A stretch of 6,827 nucleotides of DNA from positions 1 through 6,827 of the forward strand of contig JAGLYR010000208.1 in NCBI GenBank assembly GCA_023132135.1, given 5' to 3'. Origin of the DNA: Candidatus Eiseniibacteriota bacterium (GTDB lineage: Bacteria > Arandabacterota > Arandabacteria > JAGLYR01). Made by a program: the position numbers and the translations under genes. Positions 5,651 through 6,827 of this stretch are shown piece by piece (position 1 is the stretch's first letter; each line of letters opens with the position of its first letter). The notes under the pieces are model-generated. The model saw only the letters and a program-made list of their open reading frames with translations, searched no databases and was not told the origin of the DNA.

Positions 5651-6343
5651 CTAGAACCTCGCCCGGGCAAATACCATCCCTTCCGCTGGATCCACCGCGA
5701 TCTTCCCCAGAAGGTGCCCCTCGGGCGAAATCCGAACGGTCTCTGTTTGAAATGAGACCACGAGACCCACAAGTGCAGCTAACCCACAGAACACACTGAT
5801 GTCCTTGTGCTTATCGGCCTTCGCGCGGTACTCGTCTGCCTTCTGGGTCAATCCGGCGTCATCGAATGCTTCCGCTGCGCTTTCATCATCATCACGCTCA
5901 TACGTTTGAGATATTGCGAGAGCAGCAAATCCAATGGCAAGGGCTATCCCCACAGCGGCGTTTCGGCTCCGTTTCTCCAGAATCAGGGGTTCTGCTGGCT
6001 GCGGATACCCGTTGATGAAGCGCACCCGGTACTTGTCGAAGATAACAGCGTTGATGTCTGAGCTGTTGATCCTCTTGTGGGCATCGGTGCCCTCGTTGGG
6101 ATCCACGATCTCGATGAACTCAGGATGAGGGTTGCAGATGTCGCGCACCATGACCCTTCTGAGTACCCCTCCCGTCCGATACACATCCGCCACCCCGCCG
6201 CACACTGTTCCCGGAGCCTGTTCGGGGGCTGATTCCTCTTCAACCGCCGCATTCACACTGCCCTGGTCGAATCCAGGGGCCACCGCAGACGCGTTCCAGG
6301 GGAATGCCAGAAGGATGACCAGCACGCAGCTCACGATCTTCAT
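5651..6343 (-). CDS. uncharacterised secreted or membrane protein with signal peptide and two membrane segments
   Basis: This encodes 230 residues. The ATG at 6343 has GGAGG (6353-6349) five bases upstream, and the protein opens with a clean signal peptide (MKIVSCVLVILLAFPWNASA, likely cut after the ASA at residue 20), which together fix the start. The next part, about 21-127, is polar and probably periplasmic or extracytoplasmic, with two cysteines (48 and 70) that could pair. A hydrophobic segment lies at about 128-145 and another at about 182-198. They are joined by a very acidic then lysine-rich stretch (150-181, ERDDDESAAEAF onward) that could be helical. A short polar tail follows. I do not recognise the family. 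It has no operon partner in the window, and its 5' region carries a strong hairpin (6369-6401). Confidence 0.75.
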   Translation of the reverse strand: MKIVSCVLVILLAFPWNASAVAPGFDQGSVNAAVEEESAPEQAPGTVCGGVADVYRTGGVLRRVMVRDICNPHPEFIEIVDPNEGTDAHKRINSSDINAVIFDKYRVRFINGYPQPAEPLILEKRSRNAAVGIALAIGFAALAISQTYERDDDESAAEAFDDAGLTQKADEYRAKADKHKDISVFCGLAALVGLVVSFQTETVRISPEGHLLGKIAVDPAEGMVFARARF

Positions 6344-6368
6344 CTTTGCCTCCGCAGAGACGGGGCTA

Positions 6369-6401
6369 ATAGCGGTTCAGCTACCCACCTTGAACCGCTA
6401 T
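6369..6401. repeat. perfect 11-bp inverted repeat upstream of the membrane-protein gene
   Basis: ATAGCGGTTCA (6369-6379) and TGAACCGCTAT (6391-6401) are exact reverse complements around an 11-base loop, starting about 16 bases beyond the ribosome binding site of the gene at 6343. There is no T run on either side, so it is not a standard terminator. It could be an operator or a 5' leader hairpin. On the minus strand, weak TTCAAG and TATTAG boxes 17 bases apart fall within it, which would put the repeat across a promoter. Confidence 0.55.
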
Positions 6402-6443
6402 CTCACACGTCAGAACTCTCCGACCGTTATTGTCCAACCACAG

Positions 6444-6480
6444 GATAGGAATTCGGGTTTGATGTCCCGAATTACCTATC
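6444..6480. repeat. hairpin with 14-bp stem and one bulge
   Basis: GATAGGAATTCGGG (6444-6457) pairs with CCCGAATTACCTATC (6466-6480), leaving one unpaired A (6474) and an eight-base loop. The match is far longer than expected by chance at this spacing. No U tract follows on either strand. It lies in a gene-free stretch and could be a dispersed repeat unit, a small structured RNA or a regulatory stem. Confidence 0.6.
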
Positions 6481-6579
6481 TCAATACTCGAGAATGCTAC
6501 TCCCGAGACACCCGGAAGTCATCACAAAACCGTCCAATTGGTATGCTGTCCCGTCCGACGGCGTTCTCCATCTATGGCT

Positions 6580-6792
6580 TGGGTTATTCAGGAATCCCGT
6601 GGCGAGAGGAACGCCGCGGAGCACTCGCGCGCGTCGTCCCCGCGAACGCGGGGACCCATTTTTCATATGCACGCTGTTCCAGCAAGGTCAAGATGGATCC
6701 CCGCGTGCGCGGGGATGACGATTGGCTTCGGCGCCAGGGTGCAGTCCAGCCACATCCTGAGACCCTCGCAGCAGGGATTCATGAATAACCCA
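6580..6792. repeat. 213-bp structure bounded by 19-bp near-perfect inverted repeats
   Basis: TGGGTTATTCAGGAATCCC (6580-6598) and GGGATTCATGAATAACCCA (6774-6792) are reverse complements with one mismatch in 19. The right arm contains the palindrome ATTCATGAAT (6777-6786), so each arm is itself nearly palindromic. The structure encloses the REP pair at 6632-6720. It may be a composite repeat or a small non-autonomous mobile element. The right end stops three bases short of a possible minus-strand stop codon at 6796-6798. Confidence 0.6.
6632..6720. repeat. REP pair in inverted orientation (REPIN-like)
   Basis: Two 28-base units (6632-6659 and 6693-6720) are inverted copies matching at 25 of 28 positions, with a 33-base spacer. 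Each unit is a hairpin. The left has GTCCCCGCG (6636-6644) against CGCGGGGAC (6647-6655). The right has ATCCCCGCG (6697-6705) against CGCGGGGAT (6708-6716). The terminal pair is G-C in one and A-T in the other, so the base pairing is conserved while the sequence changes. Units of this CCCCGCG type are common dispersed intergenic REPs in proteobacteria, where they are moved by RAYT transposases. No RAYT gene is in the window. Confidence 0.75.
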
Positions 6793-6795
6793 GGC

Positions 6796-6827
6796 TCACT
6801 CCCCAATCGCTTCGATGATCTGTCGCT
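6796..6827 (-). CDS. possible C-terminal end of a gene (truncated by window edge)
   Basis: The last 30 bases, read on the minus strand, give RQIIEAIGE followed by TGA (6798-6796). The regular amphipathic composition and the position of the stop just outside the inverted-repeat arm at 6774-6792 fit a real gene end followed by an intergenic repeat. Nine residues are too few to name a product. Confidence 0.25.
   Translation of the reverse strand, partial: RQIIEAIGE

Noticed and set aside
5419-5772. 117-codon minus-strand open frame rich in cysteine
   Set aside because: Most of it overlaps the 230-residue membrane-protein gene in another frame or the 160-bp inverted repeat. It lacks a ribosome binding site. 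Only its last codons look protein-like and are noted separately.
6632-6720. CRISPR-like repeats (CCCCGCG...CGCGGGG resembles some type I repeats)
   Set aside because: There are only two copies, they are in inverted rather than direct orientation, and the single 33-base interval is not part of an array. A REP pair explains it better.

Overview
The window is about 6.8 kb of moderately GC-rich bacterial DNA. It carries five recognisable protein genes, at least one of them cut by the window edge, and two repeat-rich intergenic stretches. ATG/GTG starts, purine-rich Shine-Dalgarno sites, one consensus sigma70-type promoter and a REP pair built on CCCCGCG/CGCGGGG hairpins suggest a Gram-negative bacterium. 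A proteobacterium is plausible because such REP hairpins are common there, but taxonomy cannot be fixed from this window.

Layout. (1) 1-762 (+) is the C-terminal part of a phosphoglucomutase/phosphomannomutase-family enzyme, a housekeeping gene at the edge of what looks like an accessory region. (2) 857-2170 (-) converges on it and encodes an AAA ATPase of the DUF4143 (COG1373-like) type. Its promoter is unusually clear: TTGACA, a 17-bp spacer and TATATT, with a perfect 10-bp inverted repeat lying across the core promoter as a probable operator. (3) 2490-3599 and 3596-4279 (+) form a translationally coupled pair: an ABC/RecF-type AAA_21 ATPase and a DUF4276 protein, probably TOPRIM-like. This is the split version of the OLD-family ATPase plus TOPRIM architecture and is a good candidate anti-phage or conflict module. 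(4) 4403-5371 (+), 123 bp downstream, encodes an ADP-ribosylglycohydrolase with its metal-binding motifs intact. It could be an independent gene or a third part of the same locus. (5) 5651-6343 (-) encodes an unrecognised 230-residue protein with a signal peptide and two predicted membrane segments.

Repeats. Between (4) and (5) lies a 160-bp element bounded by 19-bp perfect inverted repeats (5459-5618). It sits next to what may be the broken end of a minus-strand gene. Upstream of (5), 6344-6795 has no convincing gene and holds a series of inverted repeats: a hairpin at 6369-6401, a hairpin at 6444-6480, and a nested structure. In the nested structure, 19-bp inverted repeats (6580-6598 and 6774-6792) enclose a REP/REPIN pair (6632-6720), whose two units differ by a compensatory base-pair change. 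The last 30 bases may be the end of another minus-strand gene.

Together, the two unrelated ATPase loci, the ADP-ribosylglycohydrolase and the dense repeats point to an accessory, defence-like region inserted beside a core metabolic gene. The strongest candidate for an undercharacterised system is the AAA_21 ATPase plus DUF4276 pair, with the ADP-ribosylglycohydrolase as a possible partner.
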